The notes beneath the pieces were generated by a model that was not told where the DNA came from, did no database searches, and was given only the letters and a program-made list of their open reading frames with translations. Source: Methylobacterium brachythecii (GTDB lineage: Bacteria > Pseudomonadota > Alphaproteobacteria > Rhizobiales > Beijerinckiaceae). From it: a stretch of DNA of 64,000 bases. This document shows positions 1 through 8,789 of the stretch, one piece after another; the first letter of the stretch is position 1; every line of letters begins with the position of its first letter. Where the stretch lies: NCBI RefSeq assembly GCF_014196345.1, contig NZ_JACIDN010000001.1:751393-815392 (forward strand). Reading direction: 5' to 3'. A program made the translations under genes and the position numbers.

Positions 1-1
1 A

Positions 2-394
2 TCACTCGGCGGCGGCGGGAGCCTTGGCGGCCTTCGCTGTGCGGTCGGTGCGCTCGACGATACGGGCCGACTTACCGCGGCGGTCGCGCAGGTAGTACAG
101 CTTGGCGCGACGCACCTTGCCGCGGCGGACCACCTTGATCGAGTCGATCAGCGGGCCGTGCACGGGGAACACGCGCTCGACGCCCTCGCCGTAGGAGATC
201 TTGCGGACGGTGAAGCTCTCGTTCAGGCCGCCACCCGAGCGCGCGATGCAGACGCCCTCGTAGGCCTGGACGCGGGTGCGCTCGCCTTCCTTGACCTTGA
301 CGTTCACGATGAGCGTGTCGCCGGCCTGGAAGTCGGGAATGGTCTTGGCGAGACGAGCAACTTCTTCCTGCTCGATCTGCTGGATGATGTTCAT
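2..394 (-). CDS. rplS: 50S ribosomal protein L19
   Basis: L19 is a large-subunit ribosomal protein at the 30S-50S interface. The 130-residue product carries the family core: an N-terminal helix beginning [11 protein letters not shown], the segment [16 protein letters not shown], the stretch [15 protein letters not shown], and the C-terminal [15 protein letters not shown], followed by a short Ala/Lys-rich tail. An in-frame ATG 30 nt further upstream would add ten residues unlike the family, so the start at 394 is preferred. The stop is at the very edge of the window. In many relatives rplS follows trmD, but here the upstream neighbour is a divergent nifU-type gene, so rplS must have its own promoter. 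Confidence 0.96.
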   Translation of the reverse strand: MNIIQQIEQEEVARLAKTIPDFQAGDTLIVNVKVKEGERTRVQAYEGVCIARSGGGLNESFTVRKISYGEGVERVFPVHGPLIDSIKVVRRGKVRRAKLYYLRDRRGKSARIVERTDRTAKAAKAPAAAE

Positions 395-478
395 GGCAAA
401 GCTCCGGCCGTCGCGCCTCGCCATCCCTCATGGACGACGGGCGTCAGGATTTCGGCATCCTGTTGTGAGTTGGCGTGC

Positions 479-507
479 GCCATACAGGAGCCGGGCGCGT
501 TTGTCAC
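479..507 (-). promoter_or_regulatory. Candidate sigma-70 promoter for rplS
   Basis: On the minus strand a GTGACA -35-like hexamer (502-507) is followed after exactly 17 nt by TATGGC (479-484), about 85 nt upstream of the rplS start. The -35 matches 5 of 6 consensus positions and the -10 is weaker. rplS has no co-directional gene upstream, so a promoter is expected in this gap. This is sequence matching only. Confidence 0.4.
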
Positions 508-687
508 GCTGCGGTCATGAGGCCCCCCGAAGCACGTCGCCCGGCGTTGCAGGCGTCCCTGTCCTCATACGCTGCCATGTTGAGAAAATCGGCGTCCGGG
601 TCCACATGGGAAACGGCGTTGGACCGTTCCGGCGCCGTTCCCGGCCGGCCTTGAACCGGCGCCAGTGGACGAGGATTTCCAGCAGCC

Positions 688-1254
688 ATGTTCATCCAGA
701 CCGAAGCCACCCCGAACCCCGCCACACTGAAGTTCCTGCCCGGACGTGTCGTGCTGCCCGAATCGACCTTCGAGGCGAAGGATGAGGAGAGCGCTGCCCG
801 CTCGCCGCTGGCCAAGGCGCTGTTCGACGTGCCAGGCGTTTCCGGCGTCTATTTCGGGCACGACTTCATCTCGGTGACCAAGGCCGACGGTGTGAGCGAG
901 TGGCCGCAGGTGAAGCCCGCGGTGCTCGGCGCGATCATGGAGCATTTCCAGTCCGGCGCACCGATCCTCGCCGAGGGCGTGGTGCTCGAAGAGGGCAGCG
1001 CCGAGGAGTTCTATGAAGAGGCCGACCATGACGTCGTCGTGACCATCAAGGACCTGCTCGAGACCCGCGTGCGTCCGGCGGTGGCCAGCGACGGCGGCGA
1101 CATCACCTTCCGTGGCTACAAGGAGGGCGTGGTCTACCTGGAGATGAAGGGAGCCTGCTCGGGCTGTCCGTCCTCCACGGCAACGCTACGCCAGGGCGTG
1201 CAGAACCTGTTCCGCCACTTCCTGCCGAGCGTGCGCGAAGTCCAGGCGATTTGA
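688..1254 (+). CDS. NifU/Nfu-type Fe-S cluster scaffold protein
   Basis: Likely delivers Fe-S clusters to client apoproteins in the cytoplasm. The 188-residue protein has the two-domain architecture of mitochondrial-type Nfu. The N-terminal Nfu domain opens MFIQTEATPNPATLKFLPG (residues 1-90). The C-terminal NifU domain (about 110-188) has the cluster-binding CSGC motif at Cys157 and Cys160, preceded by the conserved RPAVASDGGDI segment. It diverges from rplS and is followed by a GC-rich hairpin, so it is probably monocistronic. It resembles alphaproteobacterial/mitochondrial NFU1 rather than the E. coli NfuA type, which has a degenerate A-type N-domain, so no symbol is given. Confidence 0.93.
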   Translation: MFIQTEATPNPATLKFLPGRVVLPESTFEAKDEESAARSPLAKALFDVPGVSGVYFGHDFISVTKADGVSEWPQVKPAVLGAIMEHFQSGAPILAEGVVLEEGSAEEFYEEADHDVVVTIKDLLETRVRPAVASDGGDITFRGYKEGVVYLEMKGACSGCPSSTATLRQGVQNLFRHFLPSVREVQAI

Positions 1255-1303
1255 GGGAGCGCCGGGCACACCGGCAACACCCGCCCGACAATGCACCTGA
1301 AAT

Positions 1304-1341
1304 CGGCCGCCTCGCGCTGACGGGGCGGCCGTTCTTGTCTT
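1304..1341 (+). terminator. Candidate intrinsic terminator after the nifU-type gene
   Basis: A perfect 8-bp stem CGGCCGCC/GGCGGCCG (1304-1311 with 1324-1331) encloses a 12-nt loop and is followed by the T-rich TTCTTGTCTT. It sits 50 nt after the upstream stop and before tsaB. Confidence 0.55.
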
Positions 1342-1398
1342 AAACGTGGTGTCAGAGGTGCGGTGATCGCGAGCACCGCCACCCGCTACGGAGAGAGT

Positions 1399-2079
1399 GT
1401 GCGCATCCTCGCCATCGATACGGCGCTCGACGCCTGTTCCGCCTGCGTCGCCACCGACGAGAGCGAAGAGTTGCTCGGCGAGGAGTCGATGACGCTCGCG
1501 CGCGGCCATGCCGAGGCCCTGCTCCCGCTGGTCGAGCGGGTGATGGCCCGGGTCGAGGGCGGCTTCGAGAGCCTCGACCGTGTCGCGGTCACGGTCGGCC
1601 CCGGCAGCTATACCGGCCTGCGGGTCGGCCTCTCGGCCGCGCGCGCCATCGGACTCGCCGCCAAGATCCCCGTCGTCGGGGTGACGACGCTGTCGGCCCT
1701 GCTCGCGCCGCAACTCGCCCTGCAGACCGAAGGCCTGGTCGTCGCCGCGATCGATGCACGCCACGGCGCAGTCTATCTCCAGGCGATCAGCGCCGCGGCC
1801 GGCGTCGCCGTGTCGCCGGTCCGGCTGTCCGTCGAGGAAGCGCTGGAGCGTATCGCCGGCGACCGGATCACCCTGGTCGGCTCGGGCGCGCAGGCACTGG
1901 CTGCCGCCGCGAAGGAACGCGGCGTCGCCGTCACGGTGGCCGAGACCGGCGCGCCGCTGATCGCTTGGGTTGCCCAGCTCGGTCTGGTCGCCGACCCCGA
2001 ACAGGCGCTGCCGAGGCCGCTTTACCTCCGCGGCGCCGATGCCCAGCCCCAGGATCATGCGAGGATTGCGCTCCGATGA
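1399..2079 (+). CDS. tsaB: tRNA threonylcarbamoyladenosine biosynthesis protein TsaB
   Basis: TsaB is the inactive TsaD paralogue that scaffolds the TsaB-TsaD-TsaE complex making t6A37 on ANN-decoding tRNAs. The product opens with the ASKHA-fold strand VRILAIDTALDACSACV and contains VTVGPGSYTGLRVGLS, diagnostic for the family, followed by the alpha/beta second half. I chose the GTG at 1399 because a GGAG Shine-Dalgarno lies 7 nt upstream and translation then begins at the first conserved strand. The GTG at 1363 adds 12 unlike residues. The length of 226 aa is typical. The stop overlaps the next start as ATGA, the usual tsaB-rimI coupling. Confidence 0.93.
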   Translation: MRILAIDTALDACSACVATDESEELLGEESMTLARGHAEALLPLVERVMARVEGGFESLDRVAVTVGPGSYTGLRVGLSAARAIGLAAKIPVVGVTTLSALLAPQLALQTEGLVVAAIDARHGAVYLQAISAAAGVAVSPVRLSVEEALERIAGDRITLVGSGAQALAAAAKERGVAVTVAETGAPLIAWVAQLGLVADPEQALPRPLYLRGADAQPQDHARIALR

Positions 2080-2597
2080 CGCGCGGCCTATCTCCGTTCT
2101 GGGCTCTCGATTGGTGGTCCGCCTGGTGGGATGCCTGGGGCTCGACGCCCTACATCGCTCCCTTGCGCGATCCGGGGCAGGCCTCGACGCTCTCGCGCCT
2201 GCACGCCACCGCCTTCGCCCGACCCTGGGACGCGCATGAATTCGAGCGCATGCTGTGCGAGCGCTCCACCGAGGCGCACGGGCTCTGGCGCGGCAACGGC
2301 GTCCACGGCTTCGCCCTGTCGCGCAAGGTCGAGGACGAGGCCGAGATCCTGACCATCGTGCTCTCGCCCGCCCTGCGCGGCGGTGGCCATAGCCACCGGC
2401 TGCTGCGCGAGCATCTGACGGCGTTGAGCTTCGCCGGGGTGCGCAGCGTCCATCTCGAGGTGGACGAGGGCAATGGTCCGGCCCTGAAGCTCTATGCTCG
2501 CCACGGCTTCATCAAGACCGGCGAGCGCACCGGCTATTACCCGCGCCCCGACGGCAGCCGCGCTACGGCGCTCACCATGCGCGCCACGCTGGCATGA
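2076..2597 (+). CDS. rimI: Ribosomal-protein-alanine N-acetyltransferase (RimI-like GNAT)
   Basis: GNAT-fold acetyltransferase of the RimI type, expected to acetylate the N-terminal alanine of S18 or other proteins using acetyl-CoA. The 173-residue protein has the acetyl-CoA loop region LSPALRGGGHSHRLLREHL (about residues 95-113) and the RimI-like C-terminal block VHLEVDEGNGPALKLYARHGF, then RTGYYPRPDG. The start is the ATG overlapping the tsaB stop (ATGA). The first 25 residues are Trp-rich and unlike E. coli RimI. The Q/RxxGxG/A loop is imperfect (RGGGHS), so substrate identity is inferred from tsaB linkage. Confidence 0.85.
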   Translation: MTRGLSPFWALDWWSAWWDAWGSTPYIAPLRDPGQASTLSRLHATAFARPWDAHEFERMLCERSTEAHGLWRGNGVHGFALSRKVEDEAEILTIVLSPALRGGGHSHRLLREHLTALSFAGVRSVHLEVDEGNGPALKLYARHGFIKTGERTGYYPRPDGSRATALTMRATLA

Positions 2598-2631
2598 GGG
2601 TCGGCGCCGGGTTCATGGCCAGCCGCGTGTC

Positions 2632-3525
2632 ATGACGCGGATCGGGACCATCGCGCGGCTGGTGCTCTACGCGCTGTTCTTCGGGCTGATCGTCGGGCCG
2701 CACGTCCTGAGCCTGCGCTACGGGCGCGGGCGCCTCGCCGGCTGGCTTCCGACGATGCTGCACCGGGTCTTTCTGCGGTTGTTCTCGGTGCGGGTGATCC
2801 AGAGCGGCTCGCCGCCGAGAGCGGGCGAGGGCGCGCTGGTGCTTGCCAACCATGTCTCTTGGCTCGACGTCGTCGTGCTCGGCGGCCTGCGACCGCTCTC
2901 GTTCGTCGCGAAATCGGAGATCGCCGGCTGGCCAGTGATCGGCACCTTCGCGCGGCTCCAGCGCACGGTGTTCATCGATCGCGCCCGGCGCGGGGCCACG
3001 GCCACCGTGAACTCGATGATCGGCGAGCGCCTTGCCGCTGGCGAACTCGTCGTGCTGTTCGCCGAGGGCACCACCGGCGACGGCCTGCGCCTGCTGCCGT
3101 TCCGCTCCTCCCTCGTCGGTGCGGCGCGCGAGGCGCTGACCGAGGGCACCGGAGGTCTGGCCCGCATTCGATTGCAGCCCCTGGCGCTCGCCTATACCGG
3201 GCGTGCCGGCCTGCCTCTGACACGCATCGAACGACCCGAGATCGCCTGGTACGGCGACATGGAACTCGCCCCGCATCTCGATCTCTTCGCGCGGCGCGGC
3301 CCGATCGACCTGCACGTGGTCTGGGGAGCGCCCATCGCCTTCGAGCCCGGCACCGACCGCAAGGTCGCGACGGCGCAGGCCGAGGCCTCCGTTCGGCAAG
3401 CCCTGCGCGATGCGCTCGCCGGGCGTCCGGTCCAGGGGCACGGCGCCCGCGCGGCCGAGGCCGCCGGCCGCCAGACCAGCCGCGAGGGCGCCGACGTCTC
3501 CGCACCGGGCGTGGCGGCGGTGTGA
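2632..3525 (+). CDS. 1-acyl-sn-glycerol-3-phosphate acyltransferase family protein (PlsC-like)
   Basis: Probably acylates lysophosphatidic acid, or another lyso-lipid, at the inner membrane. The 297-residue protein begins with a hydrophobic helix (residues 6-27). It has the catalytic HX4D motif as NHVSWLD (His74, Asp79), the acyl-acceptor motif FAEGTT around residue 143, and a later FRSSLVGAA block. The start is the ATG at 2632, where the membrane helix begins. The open frame continues upstream but only through rimI coding sequence. The tail is Ala/Arg-rich and low complexity. Together with the upstream genes it forms tsaB-rimI-plsC, an arrangement seen in Hyphomicrobiales. An ornithine-lipid acyltransferase (OlsA-like) role cannot be excluded. 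Confidence 0.85.
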   Translation: MTRIGTIARLVLYALFFGLIVGPHVLSLRYGRGRLAGWLPTMLHRVFLRLFSVRVIQSGSPPRAGEGALVLANHVSWLDVVVLGGLRPLSFVAKSEIAGWPVIGTFARLQRTVFIDRARRGATATVNSMIGERLAAGELVVLFAEGTTGDGLRLLPFRSSLVGAAREALTEGTGGLARIRLQPLALAYTGRAGLPLTRIERPEIAWYGDMELAPHLDLFARRGPIDLHVVWGAPIAFEPGTDRKVATAQAEASVRQALRDALAGRPVQGHGARAAEAAGRQTSREGADVSAPGVAAV

Positions 3526-3571
3526 CGGGCGCAGTTCTCCTCCCCGCAACGGGCAGGGGAAGAGCCCCGTG

Positions 3572-4015
3572 TCAGCCACCCTCCGGCAGTCGATACGTCG
3601 CCGCCTGCCCGTGATCGATCCCGGCTTCGTCGCGCAACTGCCAGACCGTCACATCGACGATCGGAAAACGCCGGCCCGACTTTGCGATCCGAACCCCCGA
3701 ATAGCCGGCGACATATCCATCCCGCGCCACGGCTGCCAGCAGTCGGTCCCGCTCAGAGCGATCCGGCGCCTCCGCCGAAAGCCGCGAGGGCATGCCGATC
3801 ATCTCGTCGAGCGCGTATCCAAAGCTCTCCTGCGCCATGCGGTTGGCGTAGACGAAAAGCGGATCGGCATCCGTGTCGTGCGCCAGCAAGGCAAAAGGCG
3901 CCTCCTCGTACGCCCATCGCGCATTCGCGCCGGCCGGCAGCAGCGGCCTCCCGACGAGGCGCTGGTGGCTGCTGCTGAGGAGCGCGAAGAAGTCGGGGTC
4001 GTTCGTCAGGTCCAT
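3572..4015 (-). CDS. MEKHLA domain protein (PAS-like)
   Basis: A 147-residue stand-alone MEKHLA/PAS-fold protein, presumably a small cytoplasmic sensor. The characteristic segments are LLSSSHQRLVGRPLLP near the N-terminus, the central LFVYANRMAQESFGYALDE, and a C-terminal strand pair around GYSGVRIAKSGRRFPI and VTVWQLRDEAG. The start at 4015 is chosen because homology begins there and an AAAGACG stretch precedes it. Upstream codons in frame read as non-coding. It converges on the plsC-like gene with a 46-nt gap. No ligand or partner is indicated by the sequence. Confidence 0.8.
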   Translation of the reverse strand: MDLTNDPDFFALLSSSHQRLVGRPLLPAGANARWAYEEAPFALLAHDTDADPLFVYANRMAQESFGYALDEMIGMPSRLSAEAPDRSERDRLLAAVARDGYVAGYSGVRIAKSGRRFPIVDVTVWQLRDEAGIDHGQAATYRLPEGG

Positions 4016-4252
4016 TCGTCTTTCGGCTTTCGTGTGATGATCTCGGCGGCACTCGCGACAGTGACCGATCTCGATCTGGGCACGAGGCGTCCGGAGTTCT
4101 CGGTGATAGGCCGGCGCAACGGCTTGCCGACGGTCCCGCAACGACGGCCCGTGGCATCGAAGGGTGGATGATCGCCGTTTCGCTGCTCGACCTGATTGTT
4201 TCGAGCATCCATCCACTCGATATAGCCGACGGCCATCGTCGAGGACGTTGTC

Positions 4253-4813
4253 GTGAGAGAAGCGCCGACCGCTACCTTCCGCCCGGTCTTCGTGCCGTGG
4301 ATCGCGGTGGTTCAGCAACTGCCGTTCCAGCTCTTCTTTACCCTCTGGGCCGGCGCATTCTTCGGAGGGATGTTCCAGACCTTCCTACGCCCGATGCTGG
4401 GGGCGATGTCACTGACGGTGTCGCCCGCCGTCTTCGTCGGCGTGTTGGTCTTCATCGGCTTTCCCATCGTCGTCGCCGGGACCCGAGCCATGAACTACCG
4501 AAACACGCAGTATCGGCTCTTCTCAGATCGGCTGGAGGTCGAGGAGGGCTTCATGACGCTTCACGAGAAGCGCATCATGTTCCGGGACGTGCGCGAGGTG
4601 TCGATCCGGCGCGGTGTCTTGCAGCGAACGGCGGGTCTCGGTTCGGTCTATCTTGCGACGCAGGCGACGGGCACCGGACAGGCGTGGAGCCCGTTTCGCC
4701 TCCTGGGCACAGGCAGTACCTTCGGCAGCGGTGCGATGATCATGGATATCCCGGATGCCGGTGAGGCTTACGAGCGCATCCGTGATCTCGTCGACGGTAC
4801 GCGGCACGACTGA
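4253..4813 (+). CDS. PH-domain (bPH2/YdbT-type) membrane protein
   Basis: An inner-membrane protein of unknown role. Two hydrophobic segments (about residues 14-40 and 56-76) are followed by a bacterial PH-like domain whose first strand reads NYRNTQYRLFSDRLEVEEG, then HEKRIMFRDVREVSIRRG and LGSVYLATQATG. Length 186 aa. The GTG start at 4253 has GAGGA about 7 nt upstream. It lies alone between the divergent MEKHLA gene and miaB. Such proteins resemble YdbS/YdbT of Bacillus, implicated in resistance to some bacteriocins. No function is claimed here. Confidence 0.75.
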   Translation: MREAPTATFRPVFVPWIAVVQQLPFQLFFTLWAGAFFGGMFQTFLRPMLGAMSLTVSPAVFVGVLVFIGFPIVVAGTRAMNYRNTQYRLFSDRLEVEEGFMTLHEKRIMFRDVREVSIRRGVLQRTAGLGSVYLATQATGTGQAWSPFRLLGTGSTFGSGAMIMDIPDAGEAYERIRDLVDGTRHD

Positions 4814-4891
4814 CACCGAAATTTGTGTTAGGCGCTGCGCTCGTCCGCGGCAGCCGCGAGGCCTCCAGCTTCGAGGCGCGGGCCCCTACGC

Positions 4892-6250
4892 ATGCCTGTT
4901 CGAGACCCGATTTTGAAGAAAGCCTTCGTCAAATCCTACGGCTGCCAGATGAACGCCTACGATGCAGGGCGCATGGCGGACCTGCTCGCGGCCGAGGGCT
5001 ATGCCGCGACGGAGACGGTGGAGGAGGCGGATGTCGTCGTCCTCAATACCTGCCACATCCGCGAGAAGGCCGCCGAGAAGGTTTTTTCCGAGGTCGGGCG
5101 CCTGCGCGTGCTCAAGGCAGAGCGGGCTCAGGCCGGGCTCGATACGCGGATCGTCGTCGCGGGCTGCGTCGCGCAGGCCGAGGGCCGTGAGATCCTGGCG
5201 CGCACGCCGGCCGTCGACGTGGTGGTCGGCCCGCAGAGCTATCACCGGCTGCCTGAACTCCTCGCGGAGTCGAAGAGCCGCCGGGTCGTCGACACCGAGT
5301 TTCCGGTCGAGGACAAGTTCGCCAAGCTGCCGGCTCGCCGCAACCGCGGCGTCACCGGCTTCCTGACCATCCAGGAGGGCTGCGACAAGTTCTGCGCCTT
5401 CTGCGTGGTGCCCTACACCCGCGGCGCCGAAGTCTCGCGCCCTGTCGCGGCCATTCAGGCCGAAGCCGAGGCGATGCTCGCCGGCGGCGTCCGTGAGATC
5501 ACCCTGATCGGCCAGAACGTGAACGCCTATCACGGCGAGGCGCCCAGCGGCGGCTCCGCCACGCTCGCCGATCTGATGCGGGCGCTCTCGGATCTGCCGG
5601 GGCTGGCGCGGCTGCGCTACACCACGAGCCACCCCAACGACATGGGCGACGACCTGATCGCTGCCCACGGCGACAACCCCCTGGTGATGCCCTACCTGCA
5701 CCTGCCGGTGCAGTCGGGTTCGACCCGCGTTCTTCAGGCGATGAACCGGAAGCACACGGCCGACGAGTACCGCCGGCTGATCGCACGTGTCCGCGAGGCG
5801 CGGCCGGACATCGCCCTGTCCTCGGACTTCATCGTCGGCTTCCCCGGTGAGACCGATGCGGAGTTTGAGGAGACCATGCGTCTCGTCGCCGATATCGGTT
5901 TCGCGAGCGCCTTCTCCTTCAAGTACAGCCCGCGCGCCGGCACGCCTGCCGCCGAACGCGAGGACGCGATCCCGGAAGCTGTGAAGATCGAGCGCCTCGC
6001 CCGGCTCCAGCAGCTCCTCGACCGTCAGCGTCATGCCTTCAACGAGAGTATGGTCGGCCGGACTGTCGAGGTGCTGGTCGAGAAAGCCGGGCGTCACCCT
6101 GGGCAGGTCGCCGGCAAGACGCCACATTTACTCATCGTGCAGTTCGATGCGCCGGCGTCGACGATCGGTACTCTGCTGACCGTCAGGATCACGCGGAGCG
6201 GATCGAACAGCCTGTTCGGCGAGCTGCTGCCTGATGCGGCGGCTGCCTGA
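4892..6250 (+). CDS. miaB: tRNA-2-methylthio-N6-dimethylallyladenosine synthase MiaB
   Basis: Radical SAM methylthiotransferase that converts i6A37 to ms2i6A37 in tRNAs. The three cysteines of the N-terminal auxiliary 4Fe-4S domain are Cys18 (SYGCQMN), Cys54 ([10 protein letters not shown]) and Cys92 (VAGCVAQ). The radical SAM motif CDKFCAFC gives Cys164, Cys168 and Cys171. A TRAM domain closes the protein (about residues 380-450). Length 452 aa is normal. It begins the conserved run miaB-phoH-(kinase)-ybeY-corC-lnt, shared by many Proteobacteria apart from the kinase. Confidence 0.97.
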   Translation: MPVRDPILKKAFVKSYGCQMNAYDAGRMADLLAAEGYAATETVEEADVVVLNTCHIREKAAEKVFSEVGRLRVLKAERAQAGLDTRIVVAGCVAQAEGREILARTPAVDVVVGPQSYHRLPELLAESKSRRVVDTEFPVEDKFAKLPARRNRGVTGFLTIQEGCDKFCAFCVVPYTRGAEVSRPVAAIQAEAEAMLAGGVREITLIGQNVNAYHGEAPSGGSATLADLMRALSDLPGLARLRYTTSHPNDMGDDLIAAHGDNPLVMPYLHLPVQSGSTRVLQAMNRKHTADEYRRLIARVREARPDIALSSDFIVGFPGETDAEFEETMRLVADIGFASAFSFKYSPRAGTPAAEREDAIPEAVKIERLARLQQLLDRQRHAFNESMVGRTVEVLVEKAGRHPGQVAGKTPHLLIVQFDAPASTIGTLLTVRITRSGSNSLFGELLPDAAAA

Positions 6251-6283
6251 TCGAGAAGGACGTCGGCTTGAAGGACCTTGCCA

Positions 6284-7378
6284 GTGCCGAATGACGCCGC
6301 CGGGCGGACCCTAAAGGGGAGGGGGCTGGCAGCGCAAGGCGGCCTCGCAGAGGCCGTCGAGGTCTCGCTGACCTTCGAGGACAACCGGCTCGCGAGCCTC
6401 GTCTTCGGCCAGTACGATCAGAACGTCGCGCATATCGAGCGGCGCATCGACGTGAAGGCGACGGCGCTCGGCAACCACCTCGTCATCAAGGGCACGCCCG
6501 ATGCCGCCGAGAAGGGCCGGCGGGTGTTCGAGCGCCTCTATGCCCGTGTGCGCAAGGGCGGCACGGCGCTGACCCTGGGCGACGTCGACGGGGTGATCCA
6601 GGAGGTCACCGTCCAGGGCAACCTGTTCCCCTCGGCCGAGATCGCTGCCGAGCCCGACCGCGAGCATTTCGAGCAGATCGCCACCCGTCGCCGCGGCGCC
6701 GTGCGCGCCCGCAACGCCGCGCAGAGCGACTACATCAAGCTCCTGCGCTCGAACGAACTCGTCTTCGCCGAAGGGCCTGCCGGCACCGGCAAGACCTGGC
6801 TCGCAGTCGGTCATGCCGTCTCGCTGCTGGAGCAGGGGCATGCCGAGCGGCTGATTCTTTCGCGGCCTGCGGTGGAAGCGGGCGAGCGCCTCGGCTTCCT
6901 GCCCGGCGACATGCGCGAAAAGGTCGATCCGTATCTGCGGCCGATCTACGATGCGCTCTACGACTTCATGGAGGCGCGCCATGTCGACCGCGGCCTGCAG
7001 ACCGGTGTCATCGAGATCGCGCCGCTCGCGTTCATGCGCGGGCGCACGCTGACCAATGCGGTGGTGCTGCTGGATGAGGCCCAGAACACCACGTCCATGC
7101 AAATGAAGATGTTTCTCACCCGGTTAGGCGAGAATTCGCGGATGATCGTCACTGGCGACCCGAGCCAGATCGATCTGCCGCCGGGCCAAAAATCCGGGCT
7201 CGTCGAGGCGGTGAACGTGCTCGACGGCGTCGAGGGCATCGGCCGCGTGCGGTTTCGGGATGTCGACGTGGTTCGCCACGACCTCGTTCGGCGGATCGTC
7301 ACGGCCTACGAGGCCGCGAGCCACGGCGAGGCGGAGGCCGACCGCAACCCGAACCCGCGGCGGCGCTCGCTGGCGTGA
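6284..7378 (+). CDS. PhoH-like (YbeZ) ATPase
   Basis: P-loop ATPase of the PhoH/YbeZ family, thought to work with the endoribonuclease YbeY in RNA processing. The Walker A GPAGTGKT is at about residues 164-171 and the Walker B region VVLLDEAQN at about 262-270. An N-terminal KH-like segment covers about the first 110 residues. The GTG at 6284 is preferred because AAGGA sits 8 nt upstream. The TTG at 6278 in the same frame would leave only 2 nt of spacing. The stop codon TGA shares its final A with the ATG of the kinase gene, so the two are translationally coupled. Confidence 0.93.
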   Translation: MPNDAAGRTLKGRGLAAQGGLAEAVEVSLTFEDNRLASLVFGQYDQNVAHIERRIDVKATALGNHLVIKGTPDAAEKGRRVFERLYARVRKGGTALTLGDVDGVIQEVTVQGNLFPSAEIAAEPDREHFEQIATRRRGAVRARNAAQSDYIKLLRSNELVFAEGPAGTGKTWLAVGHAVSLLEQGHAERLILSRPAVEAGERLGFLPGDMREKVDPYLRPIYDALYDFMEARHVDRGLQTGVIEIAPLAFMRGRTLTNAVVLLDEAQNTTSMQMKMFLTRLGENSRMIVTGDPSQIDLPPGQKSGLVEAVNVLDGVEGIGRVRFRDVDVVRHDLVRRIVTAYEAASHGEAEADRNPNPRRRSLA

Positions 7379-8682
7379 TGCGCACAGCTCTCGCCGATAC
7401 GCTGACGGCGTTGCGACGCGGTGACCTCGCAGGAACGCGGGAACTCTACCTGCCGGGCGGTCTCGACGCGTTTCCGCAAGAGATCTTCGGGCTGGCCGAC
7501 AGCCTCGAGATCCTCGATCTCAGTGGCGGCACGCTCACGAGCCTTCCTTCCGATTTCAGCCGGCTGACAAAGCTGCGCGTCCTGTTCATGTCCGGCAACC
7601 GCTTCAAGCGGATGCCGTCGGTGCTGGGCGATTGTCCCGCCCTGAGCCAAATCGGCATGCGCAGTGCCGGCCTGCGCGAGGTGCCGGATGAAGCGCTGCC
7701 GCCGCGCCTGCGCTGGCTGACGCTCACCGACAACGCCATCGAACACATGCCCGACTCGCTCGGCGAGCGGCCTCATCTGCAGAAGCTGCTGCTCTCCGGC
7801 AACCGGCTTCGCGCCCTGCCGCAGGGGCTGGCGAACGCGGAAAAGCTCGAACTGATCCGGCTCGCCGCCAACCGTTTCGAGGCGCTGCCGCCCTGGATCG
7901 CGAGGCTGCCCGGCCTCGCGTGGCTGTCCTATGCCGGCAATCCGCTGGAGCGCGAGACACCGCTCGTCGGCGTCGCGTCCGTGCCGTGGGGCGACGTCGT
8001 CCTCGGCGAGCGGCTGGGAGAGGGCGCGTCCGGCATCACGCACCGGGCCGTCTGGCATGCAGATGGCGAAAGCCGCAGCATCGCGCTCAAGCTGTTCAAG
8101 GGCGCCATGACCAGCGACGGGCTGCCCGATCGTGAGATGGCGGCCTGCCTCGCAGCCGGAGCGCATCCGAACCTCACCAGCGGGCTCGGCCGGCTGACGG
8201 GACATCCCGAGGGGTTGGAAGGGCTGGCGATGCGGCTGCTGCCGCCGCATTGGCGCGTGCTGGCCGGACCACCGAACCTGTCGAGCTGCAGCCGAGACGT
8301 CTACGATCCGGCCTTGCGGCTCGACATGGACGTGGCTCTGCGCCTCGCCTGCGCCGCCGCCTCGGCCACCGCGCACCTGCACGCACGCGGCCTGCTGCAC
8401 GGCGATCTCTACGCGCACAACCTGCTCTGGGACGGCGTGACCGGTGAAGCGGTCCTTAGCGATTTCGGCGCAGCCTCGATGCTGCCATCCGGCGCCGAAG
8501 GCGCAGCTTTCCAGCGGATCGAGATGCGCGCCTGGGGCCTGCTGCTCGGCGAACTGCTCGCCCTTTGCGACACACCACCGAAGGCGTTGCTGGATCTGGA
8601 ACAGGCCTGCATCCAGCCCGACTCTTCGGGCCGCCCGGTCATGGCCGAGGTGCTGTCGGCCTTGATTGAGGATTTGGGCTGA
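7378..8682 (+). CDS. Leucine-rich-repeat protein kinase
   Basis: A 434-residue fusion of an N-terminal leucine-rich-repeat domain (about residues 20-195, seven or so LxxLxLxxNxL repeats such as LQKLLLSGNRLRALPQGL) with an Hanks-type kinase domain (about 205-434). All core kinase elements are present: glycine loop LGEGASGI (213-220), ATP-binding Lys238 in IALKLF, catalytic loop HGDLYAHN (Asp343, Asn348; Arg of HRD replaced by Gly), and metal-binding DFG (362-364). The start is ATG 7378, overlapping the phoH stop. No membrane segment is seen, so it is cytoplasmic. Its insertion between phoH and ybeY suggests that it regulates this RNA-processing module, which is inference. The GD in place of RD means it is probably not activated by loop phosphorylation. 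Confidence 0.85.
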   Translation: MRTALADTLTALRRGDLAGTRELYLPGGLDAFPQEIFGLADSLEILDLSGGTLTSLPSDFSRLTKLRVLFMSGNRFKRMPSVLGDCPALSQIGMRSAGLREVPDEALPPRLRWLTLTDNAIEHMPDSLGERPHLQKLLLSGNRLRALPQGLANAEKLELIRLAANRFEALPPWIARLPGLAWLSYAGNPLERETPLVGVASVPWGDVVLGERLGEGASGITHRAVWHADGESRSIALKLFKGAMTSDGLPDREMAACLAAGAHPNLTSGLGRLTGHPEGLEGLAMRLLPPHWRVLAGPPNLSSCSRDVYDPALRLDMDVALRLACAAASATAHLHARGLLHGDLYAHNLLWDGVTGEAVLSDFGAASMLPSGAEGAAFQRIEMRAWGLLLGELLALCDTPPKALLDLEQACIQPDSSGRPVMAEVLSALIEDLG

Positions 8683-8789
8683 CCCGGCGCGATGGGCGCA
8701 GCAGCCCTGTCCACCCACCGGTTGCCGGAGTGCCCACCCGACCGCTAACAGCGGCCTCCGTTTCCCGATCTGCCGAACAATCCCAGCCC

